NCBI RefSeq assembly: GCF_012971745.1
Contig: NZ_CP048834.1
Span: forward strand, 1,364,001 to 1,428,000
Direction: 5' to 3'
DNA from: Starkeya sp. ORNL1
GTDB taxonomy: Bacteria; Pseudomonadota; Alphaproteobacteria; Rhizobiales; Xanthobacteraceae
DNA: 64,000 nucleotides
A model generated the notes under the pieces. That model was not told the DNA's origin. It saw only the letters and a program-made list of their open reading frames with translations, and searched no databases. Positions 62,262-64,000 of the stretch are shown piece by piece; the stretch's first letter is position 1, and every line of letters begins with the position of its first letter. The position numbers and the translations under genes were made by a program.

Positions 62262-63080
62262 TCATTCGCTGGTCTTGGGCGACCGCCGCGCGCCCCCGCT
62301 CGCCGTCGCCGGCGGTCTGGCGTCGCCAGGCGCAGCCGGGCCGGTCAGCCCGCGCAACAGGTCGATCGGCATCGGAAAGACGATGGTCGAGCTCTTCTCA
62401 GTCGCGATGTCGTGCAGCGTCGAGAGATAGCGCAGTTGCATCGCCTCGGGTGTCACCGCAAGGATGTTGGCGGCTTCCACCAGCTTCTGGGCGGCCTGCT
62501 GCTCGGCTTCGGCGCTGATGATCCGCGCCCGGCGGTTGCGCTCGGCCTCGGCCTGCCTGGCGATGGCGCGGATCATGCTCTCATTGATGTCGACATGCTT
62601 GATCTCGACATTGGCCACCTTGATGCCCCAGGCGTCGGTCTGGCTGTCGAGTATTTCCCGTATGTCCAGATTGAGCTTGTCGCGCTCGGCCAGCATTTCG
62701 TCGAGCTCGTGCTTGCCGAGCACCGAGCGCAGCGTGGTCTGCGCGAGCTGGCTGGTCGCGATCATGAAGTTCTCGACCTGGATGATCGCCTTGTCGGCGT
62801 CGACCACTCGGAAATAGAGCACGGCGTTCACCTTCACCGACACATTGTCCCGCGAGATCACGTCCTGGCTCGGCACGTCGAGCACGATGGTGCGCAGGTC
62901 GACGCGCACGATCTGCTGCACGAAGGGGATGAGGACGATGAGCCCCGGCCCCTTCACCCCGGAAAAGCGGCCGAGGGTGAACATCACCGCGCGCTCGTAC
63001 TCGCGCATGATGCGGATCGCCGACAGGGCAATGATGATGACCAGCAGGACGATGATCGCAAAGGGGACGAATTCGAGCAT
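62262..63080 (-). CDS. Slipin (SPFH/band 7, stomatin-like) membrane protein
   Basis: A 272-residue protein. One N-terminal membrane segment ([16 protein letters not shown], about 5-22) is followed by the SPFH domain, which includes [40 protein letters not shown] and [20 protein letters not shown], then a helical [20 protein letters not shown]. Slipins form membrane-associated oligomers and pair with NfeD proteases. The NfeD gene precedes it (end at 63091), so the two are an operon. A proline/alanine-rich C-terminal tail of about 25 residues is divergent. ATG 63080 was chosen. Confidence 0.93.
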   Translation of the reverse strand: MLEFVPFAIIVLLVIIIALSAIRIMREYERAVMFTLGRFSGVKGPGLIVLIPFVQQIVRVDLRTIVLDVPSQDVISRDNVSVKVNAVLYFRVVDADKAIIQVENFMIATSQLAQTTLRSVLGKHELDEMLAERDKLNLDIREILDSQTDAWGIKVANVEIKHVDINESMIRAIARQAEAERNRRARIISAEAEQQAAQKLVEAANILAVTPEAMQLRYLSTLHDIATEKSSTIVFPMPIDLLRGLTGPAAPGDARPPATASGGARRSPKTSE

Positions 63081-63090
63081 CTGACGTTCC

Positions 63091-64000
63091 TCACTCCTGC
63101 GGCGGAGATACCGCATCCGGCACGACGACGAGGGTCAGGTCATCACGGGCGACCACGCGGACGCGCTGGCCCGGCGCAAGCGGCGCATCGGCGCGCGCCT
63201 GCCAGCGCTCGCCCGGCATCTGGATCAGTCCCCTGCCGCCATCCCACGCCACGACATGGCCGGCGCTGCCGAGCAGCGCGGCGTCGCCGGTCACCGCCGT
63301 GCGCCGGTGCGCGCGCCATGCCGCGCCGATGGCAAGAAGGAAGAAGGCGGCGCTCATCGCCGCGGCCGTCGCGATCACCGGCCACGACAGGGAGAAGCCC
63401 GGCACGCTGTTGTCGAACAGGAAGATCGAGCCGACCACGAAGGCCACCACCCCACCAATGCCAAGAACGCCGAAGGAGCCGATGACGGCCTCCACCACCA
63501 TGAGCACGATGCCCACCAGCAGGAGCCCGGCACCGGCAAAGCTGACCGGCAGCAAGCCGAGCGCGAACAGGCCGATGAGCAGCGAGATCGCTCCGATGAC
63601 GCCGGGGGCGACGGCGCCGGGACTGAGGAACTCGAAGATCAGCCCGTAGACGCCGAGCAGCAGCAGGAGATAGGCGATGTTCGGATCGGTGATCGTCGCC
63701 AGGAACCGGGCGCGCCAGTCCGGCGCGATGGCGACGATGTCCACCGCGCTGGTATCGAGCGTCACCTTCTGCTGGTTGACGGTGACGATCCGCCCGCCGG
63801 CCTGCGCCAGCAGGTCTTTCAGGTCGGTGGCGACGATCTCGATGACGCCCTGCGCCAGCGCTTCCTGTGAGGGCAGGCTCGCGGCCTCGCGCACCGCGCG
63901 CTCGGCGAAGGCGATGTTGCGGCCGCGCAGCGAGGCAAGGCCGCGAATATAGGCGGCGGCGTCATTGACGGCCTTCGCCATGTGGGCGTCCTGCGGCGCC
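63091..64000 (-). CDS. NfeD-type membrane protein with ClpP-like domain, partial at window edge
   Basis: The reading frame enters from the right edge and ends at 63091, so only the C-terminal 302 residues are visible. The visible start [19 protein letters not shown] matches the tail of the ClpP-like serine protease domain of long NfeD proteins. Four or five membrane helices follow (about 105-220, [38 protein letters not shown]), then a short OB-fold domain. The catalytic serine and lysine would lie outside the window. It is upstream of and co-oriented with the slipin gene. Confidence 0.9.
   Translation of the reverse strand, partial: APQDAHMAKAVNDAAAYIRGLASLRGRNIAFAERAVREAASLPSQEALAQGVIEIVATDLKDLLAQAGGRIVTVNQQKVTLDTSAVDIVAIAPDWRARFLATITDPNIAYLLLLLGVYGLIFEFLSPGAVAPGVIGAISLLIGLFALGLLPVSFAGAGLLLVGIVLMVVEAVIGSFGVLGIGGVVAFVVGSIFLFDNSVPGFSLSWPVIATAAAMSAAFFLLAIGAAWRAHRRTAVTGDAALLGSAGHVVAWDGGRGLIQMPGERWQARADAPLAPGQRVRVVARDDLTLVVVPDAVSPPQE

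Overview
The window comes from a GC-rich genome with dense, tightly overlapping operons. It most resembles a soil or rhizosphere alphaproteobacterium of the Hyphomicrobiales (Xanthobacteraceae/Ancylobacter-like). That placement is an inference from gene content: many ABC importers, several molybdenum hydroxylase subunits, GntR, LysR and TetR regulators, Tat-exported proteins, and three families of palindromic intergenic repeats. No rRNA, tRNA, CRISPR array, insertion sequence or phage gene was recognised.

Layout. 72-2857: NitT/TauT-type ABC importer. 3073-4393: orphan FAD and 2Fe-2S subunits of a molybdenum hydroxylase, divergent from 4675-8903, which encodes a PLP enzyme, a two-subunit CoA-transferase and a luciferase-like oxidoreductase. 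9023-9792: two unknown small genes. 10224-17295: a class III cyclase/AAA/helical-repeat protein, a YcaO enzyme, a TfuA protein, an HExxH metalloprotease and an unknown protein; this looks like a peptide-modification (thioamidation-type) locus. 17420-20113: a Tat-exported Kelch protein, an HtrA-like protein without its catalytic triad, and a Gly-rich exported protein. 20297-22843: a bicupin and a secreted metallophosphoesterase. 23111-29100: a polyamine-type ABC importer with a deaminase, a GntR/FCD regulator and a flavin reductase-like protein. 29097-34246: FbiC (deazaflavin core of F420) with 5-oxoprolinase PxpA, and divergent PxpB/PxpC. 34487-42616: a GntR/HutC regulator, a cupin and a molybdenum hydroxylase cluster with two large subunits. 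42763-45606: phosphoribosyltransferase, GMC oxidoreductase and gluconate-dehydrogenase-like subunit 3. 45789-49549: MerR-ATPase fusion, small secreted protein, LysR regulator and formamidase. 49692-55505: sugar-type ABC importer with two ATPases. 55859-59291: CofC, CofD, CofE and an F420-dependent glucose-6-phosphate dehydrogenase homologue. 59429-62216: quinone reductase/TetR and GST/TetR pairs. 62262-64000: slipin and NfeD (NfeD runs off the edge).

How it fits together. Much of the window looks like scavenging and oxidation of nitrogen-containing heterocycles, amides or related compounds. It holds importers, molybdenum hydroxylases, a deaminase, 5-oxoprolinase, formamidase, flavin oxidoreductases and a CoA-transferase. 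FbiC plus CofC/D/E would make F420, the Fgd homologue would reduce it, and luciferase-like enzymes could use it. The most unusual part is the YcaO/TfuA locus. It lacks an obvious precursor peptide and carries a signalling ATPase, a protease and an unrecognised protein.
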